DNA of 64,000 bases from an uncultured Eubacterium sp. (GTDB taxonomy: Bacteria; Bacillota; Clostridia; Lachnospirales; Lachnospiraceae). A program made the translations under genes and the position numbers. The stretch spans positions 1 through 64,000 of the forward strand of contig CAKRGF010000008.1 of NCBI GenBank assembly GCA_934322085.1, written 5' to 3'. The notes under the pieces are model-generated. The model saw nothing but the letters and a program-made list of their open reading frames with translations, was not told where the DNA came from and ran no database searches. Positions 1 to 9,034 of this stretch are shown here, in pieces (position 1 is the first letter of the stretch; each line of letters starts with the position of its first letter).

Positions 1-3
1 GAG

Positions 4-77
4 CGCCCACGAGACGCAAAGCTTTTCTACGGAATTACGGAAAACAAAAAAAGTGCCAACGAACACTTGACACAAAC
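4..77 (+). repeat. Dispersed repeat, copy 1 (partial at window edge)
   Basis: Positions 15-77 recur in reverse orientation at 40134-40195 with only three substitutions and one A indel. The inner part (positions 6-37, around CTTTTCTACG and AATTAC) also matches both arms of the large palindrome at 25836-26045. The outer end contains TTGACA at 67-72. The repeat stops 16 nt before the -35 box proposed for the downstream esterase gene. The other half of the element, if present, lies outside the window. Confidence 0.8.
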
Positions 78-93
78 GATATAAAATCTCCGC

Positions 94-123
94 TTGAAAC
101 CATCCCCCCTTTCATTGTAAAAT
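94..123 (+). promoter_or_regulatory. Probable sigma-A promoter of the esterase-tmcAL operon
   Basis: TTGAAA (94-99), an 18-nt spacer and TAAAAT (118-123) lie about 30 nt upstream of the esterase start codon at 153, which has an AAGGAG ribosome-binding site. The -35 box starts 16 nt after the end of repeat copy 1, the same spacing as at the purF-like promoter. Confidence 0.55.
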
Positions 124-152
124 AAACTCAACCACACAAAAAGGAGACAACT

Positions 153-770
153 ATGAAACACATTTTATGCTATGGCGATTCGAACACACACGGATACATT
201 CCCGGTGGCGGACGCTATGATGACGATACACGCTATACCGGTATTCTCGCCAAATTACTTGGCAGCGACTACCGGATTATCGAGGAAGGGCTAAACAGCA
301 GAACCTCTTCCTTTGATGACCCTTTTGAGCCGTACAAAAACGGAATGGACTGTCTGGTTCCCTGCTTAGACTCACATAAACCATTGGATTTAACAATTCT
401 TATGTTAGGAAGCAATGACATGAAAGTTTATTTCTCGCCTTCTGTCGAAAAAATTGCAGGAAGTCTCGCCAAAGTATGCCAAACAATCCTAATGGTAAGC
501 GAGGCTCCGGTTCTGTTAGTAAGCCCGATTTATCTGGGCGATAACATGGCAGATTCCGATTTTGCGGCAAGTTTTCCGCCATCTTCCATTGCGATTTCGC
601 ATGAACTTGGCGGTGCACTTGAAGAAGTTGCAAGACAACTGGACATTCCATTTTTAGATGCCGCAAAAGTCACCCTGCCATCGAAAGAAGACAGCCTTCA
701 CCTAACAAAAGAAGGACATTTGGCACTTGCCGAAGCACTTGCCAAAAAAGTAAAAGAAATCTTAGAATAA
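153..770 (+). CDS. SGNH/GDSL-family esterase (acylhydrolase)
   Basis: A 205-residue cytoplasmic hydrolase of the SGNH superfamily. Block I is GDSN with the nucleophile Ser10 near the N-terminus. The oxyanion Gly is in EEGLNSRT, the Asn in MLGSND (block III), and the catalytic Asp180/His183 are in DSLHL near the C-terminus. There is no signal peptide, so it acts inside the cell. The GDSN, GLNSRT and GSND pattern resembles the arylesterase / carbohydrate-esterase type. The substrate cannot be read from sequence; deacetylation of an imported sugar or glycoside is possible. The stop codon is 13 nt upstream of tmcAL, so the two are probably co-transcribed. ATG at 153 follows an AAGGAG site. Confidence 0.85.
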   Translation: MKHILCYGDSNTHGYIPGGGRYDDDTRYTGILAKLLGSDYRIIEEGLNSRTSSFDDPFEPYKNGMDCLVPCLDSHKPLDLTILMLGSNDMKVYFSPSVEKIAGSLAKVCQTILMVSEAPVLLVSPIYLGDNMADSDFAASFPPSSIAISHELGGALEEVARQLDIPFLDAAKVTLPSKEDSLHLTKEGHLALAEALAKKVKEILE

Positions 771-783
771 GCGAGGCAATCAT

Positions 784-1920
784 ATGAATGTAGTAGGAAT
801 TATAGCAGAATACAATCCCTTTCATAAGGGACATGCCTATCAGATTCAAAAAGCAAAGGAACAATGTGGTGCAGAATTTGCCGTTATCATAATGAACGGT
901 GATTTTGTCCAGCGTGGCGAACCTGCCATTTTTGACAAATACACCCGCACAAAAGAAGCACTTTTAGGCGGTGCCGACCTCATTTTTGAACTGCCGGTTC
1001 GGTTCGGTCTATCAAGCGCCGGTGATTTTGCCATGGGCGGCATTCTTGCGCTGAACACTCTTCCATTTGTCACACATTTATGTTTTGGCACGGAAACCGG
1101 TGACCTCACCCCTCTTTTGCAGGCCGCCTCCTTTCTTTGCGATGAACCCGATTCCTACCGCACGCGCGTGAAACATTTCGTAAAACAAGGTATTCTCTAT
1201 CCAAAAGCCCGCTCACTTGCCTTGGCTGCTGAATCCGGACTGCCAACCCAAACCTGGGACTCACCAAACAACATTCTTGGCTTAGAATACTGCATCGCCC
1301 TGCAAAAGCTTCATTCTAAAATTAAACCTTTTACCATACGGCGCGAGGGGCAGGGATACCATGACAATGACACACCGGCACTCTCCGATTTTCCTTCTGC
1401 TACTTTTCTGCGAGAACAAATTCGCAAAGCCGGGGAAAAGGAAAACCTTTCGCTAAGCGACTTTTCATCCCTGATTGGCTACTCCCTTTTAACCGCAAAA
1501 GATTTGTGCCGGATAAAAGATATTACGCCGGATTTGTCTGACCGCATCCGGAATGAATTGCCAAAATACCGGGAGATAAATGAATTCGTAAAGACAATTA
1601 AAAATCCGTCCCTCACAACCGGACGAATCAAACGCAGCTTCTTTCAGTGCCTGTTTGACATCGAAAAAGAAGAACCGGTTATGCCATATCTGCGTGTTTT
1701 AGGCATGAAAAAAGAAGCATCTTCCCTGCTTTTGCAAAAAGAAAATGCTTCTTGTCAGATTCTCACAAAACTTGCCTTTGATGTACCAAAAATGGACGAT
1801 ACTGCAAAAAAACTCTTTGCAAAGGACTTACTCGCTTCCGACTTATATCGGCAAATCTTTTGTCACAAGTACAATCAGACACTGCCTAATGAGTATCAGC
1901 ACTCGCCGATTGTCCTTTGA
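784..1920 (+). CDS. tmcAL: tRNA(Met) cytidine acetate ligase
   Basis: A 378-residue protein of the TmcAL (YlbM) family. This enzyme activates acetate with ATP to acetyl-AMP and acetylates the wobble cytidine C34 of elongator tRNA-Met, giving ac4C. The N-terminus carries the nucleotidyltransferase signature IIAEYNPFHKGH, where HKGH is the HxGH ATP-binding motif. MNGDFVQRGEPAIFDKY follows, as is typical of the family. The length is close to that of characterised members. It follows the esterase by 13 nt. Its last 35 nt overlap the end of malQ on the opposite strand, with no room for an ordinary terminator between them. Confidence 0.93.
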   Translation: MNVVGIIAEYNPFHKGHAYQIQKAKEQCGAEFAVIIMNGDFVQRGEPAIFDKYTRTKEALLGGADLIFELPVRFGLSSAGDFAMGGILALNTLPFVTHLCFGTETGDLTPLLQAASFLCDEPDSYRTRVKHFVKQGILYPKARSLALAAESGLPTQTWDSPNNILGLEYCIALQKLHSKIKPFTIRREGQGYHDNDTPALSDFPSATFLREQIRKAGEKENLSLSDFSSLIGYSLLTAKDLCRIKDITPDLSDRIRNELPKYREINEFVKTIKNPSLTTGRIKRSFFQCLFDIEKEEPVMPYLRVLGMKKEASSLLLQKENASCQILTKLAFDVPKMDDTAKKLFAKDLLASDLYRQIFCHKYNQTLPNEYQHSPIVL

Positions 1921-3403
1921 GCCTGCCATATAATTTCGTCATTTTTCTAATTTTTTCACAAAGTTTATCATCAAACACGCCACCGGCCATTCGCCATTTC
2001 CAGTTGCCGCCAAGTGTCGATGGTGTATTTATTCTTGCCGAATTTGGCAGACACAGATAATCCTGTGCCGGAATGATGCAAAGATCTGAAACACTTCCCA
2101 TTGCCAGCGCAATCAAATCCCATGTCAATTTTTTCTTCGAGGTAAAACGGCTGCGGTTCATATAGCGAAGTGCCACATCTTTATCCTCTTTTTTCAATTC
2201 ATCAAAAAAACTATATGTTGTCGCATTATCATGCGTTCCGGTATAAACAACGGAATTTCGATCATAATGATATGGCAGATAATCGCTGTCTTCTCTGGAA
2301 TCAAAGGCAAACTGTAATACTTTCATCCCAGGGAAACCGGAATCCGCCAAAAGTTTGCGGACAGAATCAGTCAAAAATCCCAAATCCTCAGCAAGAATCG
2401 GAAGTTTTCCCATCTGATTCTCCAAAGTCTCAAATAACTCAATGCCCGGACCTTTTTCCCACTCACCAAATTCTGCGGTTGCATCTCCATACGGAATCGC
2501 ATAATATTCATCAAAGCCGCGGAAATGGTCAATGCGGAGCATATCATACAATTCGTAACACGTTTTAATTCTTGAAATCCACCACGAATACCCCTGATTC
2601 TTGTGAACATCCCAGCGGTACAATGGATTCCCCCAGAGCTGCCCAGTTGCCGAAAAAGCATCCGGTGGACAACCCGCAACTGCTGTCGGCAGTCCATTTT
2701 CATCAAACTGGAACAGTTCCGGATGCGCCCAGGTATCCGCGCTGTCTAAGGCAACATAAATCGGAATATCCCCGATAATTGAAACCCCTTTGGCATTGGC
2801 ATATTTTTTCAATGCCGCCCACTGAGTATAAAACTCATACTGAACAAACTGGTAAAAATTAACATCCTCCAGCAAACGGTTTCGATAAGACACCATTGCC
2901 TCCGGCGAACGAAGTCTAATATCATCTTCCCACTCCAGATAACTTTTTCCAGACTTACTATCCTTAATTGCCATAAACAAGGCATAATCAGCAAGCCACT
3001 TGGAATTTTCCTGCACAAATGCCTGATAAGAAACATCCGCTTCAATACCACTGTTTGCATATGCCTTCCGCAATAAGCCAAGACGTTTGTGAAATAACAC
3101 ATCATAGTGGACTTCTTTGCCACTCGTTCCTTCGGCGGCGCGAATGCAGTCATCCTCCGTCAAATATCCTTTTTTCACAAGGTCATCCGGCGAAATAAAA
3201 TATGGATTCCCAGCAAAAGTGGAAAATGCCTGATACGGCGAATCTCCATAGCCAGTCGGTCCCATCGGCAGAATCTGCCAGTAACTTTGTCCCGCCTTCA
3301 CCAACTGATCTACAAAATCGTAAGCACACCGGTCAAAACAGCCAATCCCATACTTGGAAGGGAGGCTGGCAACCGGAAGCAAAACACCACTGCTTCTTTT
3401 CAT
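1886..3403 (-). CDS. malQ: 4-alpha-glucanotransferase (amylomaltase)
   Basis: A 505-residue GH77 disproportionating enzyme that transfers alpha-1,4-glucan segments between maltodextrins in the cytoplasm. Catalytic residues are visible: nucleophile Asp292 in LRIDHFRGF, acid/base Glu339 in LAEDLGF, and stabilising Asp392 in YTGTHDNATT. The substrate-binding GDIPIYVALDSADTWAHPELF stretch is intact. The start has an AAGGAG site. It lies 30 nt downstream of the lipoprotein gene, at the end of the pth-mfd operon, although its role fits better with glycogen metabolism and the glgCD genes 6 kb away. The tail overlaps tmcAL by 35 nt convergently. Confidence 0.96.
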   Translation of the reverse strand: MKRSSGVLLPVASLPSKYGIGCFDRCAYDFVDQLVKAGQSYWQILPMGPTGYGDSPYQAFSTFAGNPYFISPDDLVKKGYLTEDDCIRAAEGTSGKEVHYDVLFHKRLGLLRKAYANSGIEADVSYQAFVQENSKWLADYALFMAIKDSKSGKSYLEWEDDIRLRSPEAMVSYRNRLLEDVNFYQFVQYEFYTQWAALKKYANAKGVSIIGDIPIYVALDSADTWAHPELFQFDENGLPTAVAGCPPDAFSATGQLWGNPLYRWDVHKNQGYSWWISRIKTCYELYDMLRIDHFRGFDEYYAIPYGDATAEFGEWEKGPGIELFETLENQMGKLPILAEDLGFLTDSVRKLLADSGFPGMKVLQFAFDSREDSDYLPYHYDRNSVVYTGTHDNATTYSFFDELKKEDKDVALRYMNRSRFTSKKKLTWDLIALAMGSVSDLCIIPAQDYLCLPNSARINTPSTLGGNWKWRMAGGVFDDKLCEKIRKMTKLYGRLKGQSASADTH

Positions 3404-3433
3404 AACCTATGCTCCTTCTATCTGTGACATCAT

Positions 3434-4411
3434 TTAATTTGCTGCTAATAACGCTTTACTTACTTTCACATCAAATTTATCCGACCACGTTTTGTATGTC
3501 TTTTGAAAACTTTCCGTCTGTTTTTCAGACACAAGCTGATTCCGGTACTGCTGCTGCAATGCCGCTGAATTGGTCTGAATACAATGCGCAATATAAAAAC
3601 CGTCTTTTTCCTCAATAAGTGCGGATGTCTGATTTTTTTTCAGACTGACGACAGCTTTTGCAAGATTTTTTCGGCTGTCCTGATTTCCAATTACATACTC
3701 AATCGCATCTGCCTGTGTTTTGTTTTTTGCCACCGTGTAAAAACTATTCTGTGAACTTGTCACTTCACTCAGAATCTGCGACATCGTATTTTTCACAGTT
3801 TGCTTATTTTTCGCATTTGCCGCCTGATAAATCAGTTCCACCTTTGCCGCCGAAAGTGTGTTGGCCGCATAATCAATTTTTAGCTTACCCATCTGTACAT
3901 TGTACATTTTCTGCGCCAGTTTATTTTCCTCGAAAATTTTAGAAAGCACCTTTAATTCAATTCCCTGCGTCTGCTTGTCCTTCGCCGGAATCGAATCAAA
4001 AACCGTCTTTGCCCGGTAATCTGCCTCTTCCTTTTCATCCGTTGCAAGCTGCACTTTCTCGATAGCAGCCTCTTTGCCAATTACTTTCACCTGAATAATC
4101 TGGCGAAGCACCGACTCAATTGCTTCCTGTCCGACAGACTTATCCTTTACCGCTTTATTGTACTTCCAAATATCGGTTCCCAAAATACTCTCATACTGAT
4201 TCTTCATAAAATAATAGTAGGTCTTGTATTCCTTATAAGAAACTGTCGACTTTCCTACTGCAATAACGGAAGAATCCTCTTTTAAGTTACTGTTCGATAC
4301 CGATGCCGCACGCTCGGAAGAGCTTGTTTCCTCCACCGCCTCGCTTCCGCATCCAACAACACTAATACACATGCTGACACATACTAGTATTGCCAAAATA
4401 AATCGTTTCAT
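3434..4411 (-). CDS. SurA/PrsA-like lipoprotein, no clear PPIase domain
   Basis: About 325 residues, starting at the ATG at 4411, which is preceded by GAGGAGG with 6-nt spacing. A longer frame starting 15 nt upstream would place its ATG over this ribosome-binding site. The protein begins with a lipoprotein signal (MKRFILAILVC...) and lipobox VVGC, so it should be anchored on the outer face of the membrane. The remainder is Lys/Gln-rich and alpha-helical and resembles the chaperone part of SurA/PrsA foldases. The parvulin PPIase core motifs are not evident. The Mfd stop codon lies 12 nt upstream, so the two are co-transcribed; this order is common in Clostridia. Function is inferred only from family shape: extracytoplasmic protein folding. 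Confidence 0.72.
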   Translation of the reverse strand: MKRFILAILVCVSMCISVVGCGSEAVEETSSSERAASVSNSNLKEDSSVIAVGKSTVSYKEYKTYYYFMKNQYESILGTDIWKYNKAVKDKSVGQEAIESVLRQIIQVKVIGKEAAIEKVQLATDEKEEADYRAKTVFDSIPAKDKQTQGIELKVLSKIFEENKLAQKMYNVQMGKLKIDYAANTLSAAKVELIYQAANAKNKQTVKNTMSQILSEVTSSQNSFYTVAKNKTQADAIEYVIGNQDSRKNLAKAVVSLKKNQTSALIEEKDGFYIAHCIQTNSAALQQQYRNQLVSEKQTESFQKTYKTWSDKFDVKVSKALLAAN

Positions 4412-4422
4412 ATCGTTCCTCC

Positions 4423-7400
4423 TCATTCTTTATTTGATATGCTAAGTGCACGAATTTCATCTACTATTTTCTCCGCCTCCGAAAGCACATTGCCCGTATA
4501 CTGGTAAACAAAATATGGTTTTGCCCCCGGCACAAAACGAAGTTTTCTCCCCATCGATGCGATAAGTTTTGGAATTCCTTCCACATCAATTTTTGCCTGT
4601 GGATACATCGTAAACTGAAGCTGCTCTTTTTTACTTGCCACCTCCACAATAAACGATTCATGCGCCTTCGCTTTCAAAATGGCAATATTCAAAAGATTCA
4701 TTACGCTCTTTGGCGGCTCACCAAAACGGTCGACTAACTCATCAATCATGTCCGTTTTTTCGTCTTCCGTCTCAAGTTCCGCAATTCTTTTATAAATGTC
4801 CAGTTTTTGGAATTCATTTTTAATATAACTGACCGGAATAAATGCGTCAACCTTTATTTCGACACTCGTTTCATATTCTTCCTCCGGCACTTCTTCTCCT
4901 TTGCACTTTTTCACCGCTTCATTGAGCATTTTACAGTACAAATCATACCCGACTGCTTCCATATGTCCATGCTGGCTCGCACCCAGAAGATTACCTGCCC
5001 CGCGTATTTCCAAATCCCTCATGGAAATGCGGAATCCCGAGCCAAGTTCCGTAAACTCCTTAATCGCCGCCAGACGTTTTTCTGCCACTTCTTTTAGCAA
5101 TTTGTCCCGTTTATAAAGGAGAAATGCATAAGCCGTGCGGTTACTTCGTCCCACACGTCCGCGTAACTGGTAAAGCTGGGACAGCCCAAGCCTGTCAGCA
5201 TCCTCAATAATAATCGTATTTACATTCGGAATATCAAGCCCGGTTTCCACAATCGTAGTCGCTACCAAAACATCAATCTCACCCTCAACAAACCGAAACA
5301 TTGTCCGCTCAAGTTCGCGTTCATTCATCTGTCCATGGGCAAAGGCAACCACCGCTTCCGGCACAAGTTTCGCAATTTCATTTGCCACAATATCCATATT
5401 ACCAACACGATTGTATACATAGTACACCTGACCGCCTCTCCCGACTTCACGCAAAATGGCTTCTCTTACAATTGGCTCACTTTTTTCCATAACAAATGTC
5501 TGAATCGGCATACGGTCTACCGGCGGTTCCTCCAAAACACTCATATCACGGATTCCAACCAAACTCATATGAAGCGTTCTTGGAATCGGCGTCGCTGTCA
5601 GCGTCAGCACATCAATATCATTTTTCATCTGCTTTAATTTTTCCTTGTGTGTCACGCCAAACCGCTGTTCTTCATCAATCATTAAAAGTCCCAGATTCTT
5701 ATAAGAAACACTTTTGCTAAGAAGCCTGTGAGTTCCAATCACGATATCGACACTGCCCTTTTTCAAACCTTCAATCGTTTTTTTCTGCTCTGACGGTGTT
5801 CGCAGACGACACAGTAATTCCACGTTGATACCGTAATCTCTCATGCGCTGGGAAAAGGTGTTGTAATGCTGTGCAGCAAGAATGGTTGTCGGTACCAAAA
5901 AGGCAACCTGGCAGCCATCCATCACCGCCTTAAACGCGGCACGAATCGCAATCTCTGTCTTGCCATAGCCAACATCGCCACAAATCAAACGGTCCATAAT
6001 ACGGCTGCTTTCCATATCTGCCTTTGTCGCCTCAATTGCCTTTAACTGGTCTTCCGTCTCCTCATACGGGAAAAGTTCTTCAAATTCTTTCTGCCAGACC
6101 GTGTCTTTTTCAAAACAATGTCCTTTTTTTGCCTGCCTTTTGGCATACAGTTCGACAAGTTCCCCGGCAATCTCCTTAACCGCGCCTTTCACCCTCGTTT
6201 TCGTCTTTTTCCATTCCGGCGAATTCAAGCGGTTCAGCTTTGGAACTTTGGCATCACTTCCCGCATATTTTTGCAGCACTTCAAGTGACGTCGCAGGCAC
6301 ATACAAATTACTTCCTGCCGCATACGACACCTTCAGATAATCTTTTGTCACATGGTCTTTTTCAATTTTTTCAATTCCCTGATAAATGCCAAGACCATGA
6401 TTTTCATGAACGACATAATCACCGATTTTTAAGTCGTTAAAACTGTGAATCGCAGCACCATTATACTGCTTTACTTTTCGTTTTTTCTTTTTCTTTGCGC
6501 CGAAAATATCGCCCTCTGTGACAACGACAAAACGAAGTGCGGGATACTCAAATCCTCTTCGCAGATTTCCTCTTGCCACCATGATTTCTCCCGGCATGAT
6601 TTCACGCTCAAAATTTCCTTCATAAGATGCCGTCAAATCAAAATCCTGCAAGTCCTCACACAGTCTGCGCCCTCTTGTCTCCGAACCGGACAGCAAAAGC
6701 ACGCGGTACCCGTTTTTCTTAAAACGCTGTAAATCTTTTGCCAGCATTGAAAAATTATTGTTATAGGAAGGTGCCGCCTGCACAGAAATGAAAAATTTGT
6801 GCTTCACGGTCAAATCGGAAATCGGCGTATCAAGGGTCGTCAGCAAAACAAGCGGATTGTCCTGCAGCCGTTTCATCACTTCCGGTAAAGAATACAAAAT
6901 ATCCATCTGGCGGGGCAGAATATATCCCTTTTCCAATCTCGTGCTCATGCTCTCTCGAAACTCATATTCCACCGTCTCCGCACGCTCTACTAAACGCGCC
7001 GGCTCATCAAGAAAAACAAGCGTTTTTCGATGCGCAAAATAATCAAAAAAGGAAACGACCTGCTTTTCAAAATACAAAATATAACTTTCAAGATTTACCA
7101 TGCCGTGATAAGCATGAAATGTTTCTTCAAAGCTCTCGATGTTCTGGCGAAGTCTTGCTGCCTCTTCATTTTTCCCCTGCGTTTTTAATTCTTTTACGGT
7201 CTTTTCCATATCAAGCCGTATTTCCCTAAGCCCTCTCACCGCGGTATCTTCGGTCATAAACACTTCCGCTGCCGGGTAAATTTCGATTTCAGAAAGGTCT
7301 TCCACGGAACGCTGGCTCTCCACATCAATCCGGCGAATCGTATCGACTTCATCATCCCACAAATCAATTCGGCACGGGCACTCCTCGGTCAATGGATAAA

Positions 7401-7938
7401 TATCTATAATCCCGCCCCTTACCGAAAACTCGCCTTCACTTTCCACCTGGGAAACATTTGCATATCCCATCGCAGAAAGTTTATGCTGCATTTCTTCTAA
7501 ATCAAGTAAATCACCCGGTTCAATCCGAATCCGCTGGCTTTCATATTTTTCATAAGGCACACAGGCATCCATACCCGCATCAATCGTCGTGATAATCGTC
7601 ACAGGTTTATCTCCGGCAAGTGCCTGAATTGCCTTTAACCGCTCAGCCACAATAGCACTTCCGTGGACATCTGCGCTATAGAAAATCAAATCTTTCGCCG
7701 GATAATACATCACATTTTTATCATATAAACGATAATCCTCTAAAAGCTCTCTGGCACGAATTTCGTTGTACGTGACAATCAGGCGGACGTCAGCCAAATC
7801 TTCCATGCCATAAATCATATGACACTTCTGTGCCTCCATACCGCCCACTACGGCAGCCGGAGTCTCCCCCTTATCAACCGCAAGCCTTAATTGGGTATAT
7901 TCCTCCATTTCACGAAGGGGTGCTAATAATGTCTCCAC
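4423..7938 (-). CDS. mfd: Transcription-repair coupling factor
   Basis: A 1171-residue ATP-dependent translocase that removes RNA polymerase stalled at DNA lesions and recruits UvrA. Domain order matches the family. A UvrB-like N-terminal third is followed by the RNA-polymerase-interacting domain (KIGDYVVHENHGLGIYQGI). Next comes the RecG-like helicase core, with Walker A GDVGYGKTE, the DEEQ box (MIDEEQRFG), TATPIPRTL and GRVGRSNRTAYAFLL. The C-terminal TRCF domain completes it. It starts 3 nt after the pth stop codon, a conserved pth-mfd arrangement in Firmicutes. Length is normal and no key motif is missing. Confidence 0.98.
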   Translation of the reverse strand: METLLAPLREMEEYTQLRLAVDKGETPAAVVGGMEAQKCHMIYGMEDLADVRLIVTYNEIRARELLEDYRLYDKNVMYYPAKDLIFYSADVHGSAIVAERLKAIQALAGDKPVTIITTIDAGMDACVPYEKYESQRIRIEPGDLLDLEEMQHKLSAMGYANVSQVESEGEFSVRGGIIDIYPLTEECPCRIDLWDDEVDTIRRIDVESQRSVEDLSEIEIYPAAEVFMTEDTAVRGLREIRLDMEKTVKELKTQGKNEEAARLRQNIESFEETFHAYHGMVNLESYILYFEKQVVSFFDYFAHRKTLVFLDEPARLVERAETVEYEFRESMSTRLEKGYILPRQMDILYSLPEVMKRLQDNPLVLLTTLDTPISDLTVKHKFFISVQAAPSYNNNFSMLAKDLQRFKKNGYRVLLLSGSETRGRRLCEDLQDFDLTASYEGNFEREIMPGEIMVARGNLRRGFEYPALRFVVVTEGDIFGAKKKKKRKVKQYNGAAIHSFNDLKIGDYVVHENHGLGIYQGIEKIEKDHVTKDYLKVSYAAGSNLYVPATSLEVLQKYAGSDAKVPKLNRLNSPEWKKTKTRVKGAVKEIAGELVELYAKRQAKKGHCFEKDTVWQKEFEELFPYEETEDQLKAIEATKADMESSRIMDRLICGDVGYGKTEIAIRAAFKAVMDGCQVAFLVPTTILAAQHYNTFSQRMRDYGINVELLCRLRTPSEQKKTIEGLKKGSVDIVIGTHRLLSKSVSYKNLGLLMIDEEQRFGVTHKEKLKQMKNDIDVLTLTATPIPRTLHMSLVGIRDMSVLEEPPVDRMPIQTFVMEKSEPIVREAILREVGRGGQVYYVYNRVGNMDIVANEIAKLVPEAVVAFAHGQMNERELERTMFRFVEGEIDVLVATTIVETGLDIPNVNTIIIEDADRLGLSQLYQLRGRVGRSNRTAYAFLLYKRDKLLKEVAEKRLAAIKEFTELGSGFRISMRDLEIRGAGNLLGASQHGHMEAVGYDLYCKMLNEAVKKCKGEEVPEEEYETSVEIKVDAFIPVSYIKNEFQKLDIYKRIAELETEDEKTDMIDELVDRFGEPPKSVMNLLNIAILKAKAHESFIVEVASKKEQLQFTMYPQAKIDVEGIPKLIASMGRKLRFVPGAKPYFVYQYTGNVLSEAEKIVDEIRALSISNKE

Positions 7939-7941
7939 CGT

Positions 7942-8517
7942 TTACTCTCCTGCTTTCTTTCCATTTACCGCATTCATTGCCGCCTTTACATCTTCCTGCA
8001 AAATTGCCAGAAGTCCCTCTTCTGCCAATGCAAACACATCGCGGATTTTTGCGTCATCTTCTTTGCTAAAACGACCTAACACATGTTTTACCAAATCTCC
8101 ATTTTCCGGTTTTGCCCCCACGCCAATTTTAATTCTCGGAAACTCCTGCGTTCCCAGATGAGCAATAATACTTTTGATTCCATTGTGCCCGCCCGCACTT
8201 CCTTTTGGGCGAATCCGCACCTGTCCGACCGGCATACTGATATCATCGTAAATAATCACAATTTCATCCGTCGTCAGCTTGTAATAATCCATGAGTGCAC
8301 GCACACTCTCTCCGCTCAGATTCATATACGTCTGCGGCTGCACAAGCATGACTTTCTGCCCCTCAATCACACCTTTTCCAACAATCGCTTTTCCTTCTTT
8401 ACTGCGAAGTGCAATTCCATATTTATCACTCAGATAAGTCACCATATCAAAACCAATATTATGCCTCGTCGCTGCATATTCCGTTCCCGGATTTCCCAGT
8501 CCAACAATTAAAAACAT
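7942..8517 (-). CDS. pth: Peptidyl-tRNA hydrolase
   Basis: A 191-residue enzyme that releases the peptide from prematurely dissociated peptidyl-tRNA. The N-terminal VGLGNPGTEYAATRHNIGF signature includes the catalytic His in RHNIG. The Asn in LVQPQTYMNLSG and the YDDISMPVGQVRIRPKGSAGGHNGIKS block are intact. First gene of the pth-mfd-lipoprotein-malQ operon, with a promoter at 8637-8664. Confidence 0.97.
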   Translation of the reverse strand: MFLIVGLGNPGTEYAATRHNIGFDMVTYLSDKYGIALRSKEGKAIVGKGVIEGQKVMLVQPQTYMNLSGESVRALMDYYKLTTDEIVIIYDDISMPVGQVRIRPKGSAGGHNGIKSIIAHLGTQEFPRIKIGVGAKPENGDLVKHVLGRFSKEDDAKIRDVFALAEEGLLAILQEDVKAAMNAVNGKKAGE

Positions 8518-8636
8518 TTTTCTTCATCCTTTCTGTTTCCAACACGTAACGCCCGGCGGCATCCTAAGATACCCCCGGGTCAATTTTATTTTCTTAGATT
8601 CTAGTTGTATTTTCTTTCAACTTACTTGTGTTCTTT

Positions 8637-8664
8637 ATTGTAACATATCCAGTTTGTTTTGCAA
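8637..8664 (-). promoter_or_regulatory. Probable promoter of the pth-mfd operon
   Basis: Read on the minus strand: TTGCAA (8664-8659), 16-nt spacer, TACAAT (8642-8637). It lies about 120 nt upstream of the pth ATG in an AT-rich stretch, downstream of the spoVG terminator. Confidence 0.5.
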
Positions 8665-8712
8665 ACACACAAAATTCAATGGTTTGTGACAAGTATGCAC
8701 TTGCACTGAAAA

Positions 8713-8744
8713 AAAGGCAGGCTGACCAAAGTCAACCTGCCTTT
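8713..8744 (-). terminator. Rho-independent terminator of the glgCD-spoVG operon
   Basis: Two 14-nt arms (8713-8726 and 8731-8744) pair with one G-U wobble around a 4-nt loop. On the minus strand the stem is followed by a run of T. It sits immediately after the spoVG stop codon at 8751. Confidence 0.9.
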
Positions 8745-8750
8745 CTGGTT

Positions 8751-9011
8751 TTATGCTTTTAACACATTATAATATTCGCCAAGAATTGCTTCCTCTAACA
8801 CTGCCCTCATACAACTGTGAATCGGATGTGCAACATCACGATATTCACCATTTGGCATTTTCCTGTTCGGCATTGCGACAAATAAGCCCCGCTCACCTTC
8901 AATCACTTTGATATCATGAATGGCAAATGCCTCATCCAAAGTAATCGAAGCAACCGCTTTCATTTTCGCATTTCCATCCACAATCCGAACGCGAACATCT
9001 GTTATCTGCAT
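8751..9011 (-). CDS. spoVG: Septation / sporulation regulator SpoVG
   Basis: An 86-residue member of the SpoVG family, small nucleic-acid-binding regulators linked to cell division, cortex formation and, in some Firmicutes, RNA binding. MQITDVRVRI at the N-terminus, GLFVAMPNRKMPNGEYRDVAHPI in the middle and the AVLEEAILGEY helix are typical and full-length. The start has a GGGAGG site. It lies only 23 nt downstream of glgD with no promoter or terminator visible between them, and is followed by a strong terminator, so it appears to be the last gene of the glycogen-synthesis operon. This is not the usual purR-spoVG-gcaD context of Bacillus. Confidence 0.96.
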   Translation of the reverse strand: MQITDVRVRIVDGNAKMKAVASITLDEAFAIHDIKVIEGERGLFVAMPNRKMPNGEYRDVAHPIHSCMRAVLEEAILGEYYNVLKA

Positions 9012-9034
9012 CGTATCCTCCCTTCATCTGTCCG

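Noticed and set aside
8540..8580. GC-rich palindrome-like stretch before pth (CCCGGCGG / CCCCCGGG)
   Set aside because: Pairing is imperfect and short, with no T-run and no match elsewhere in the window.
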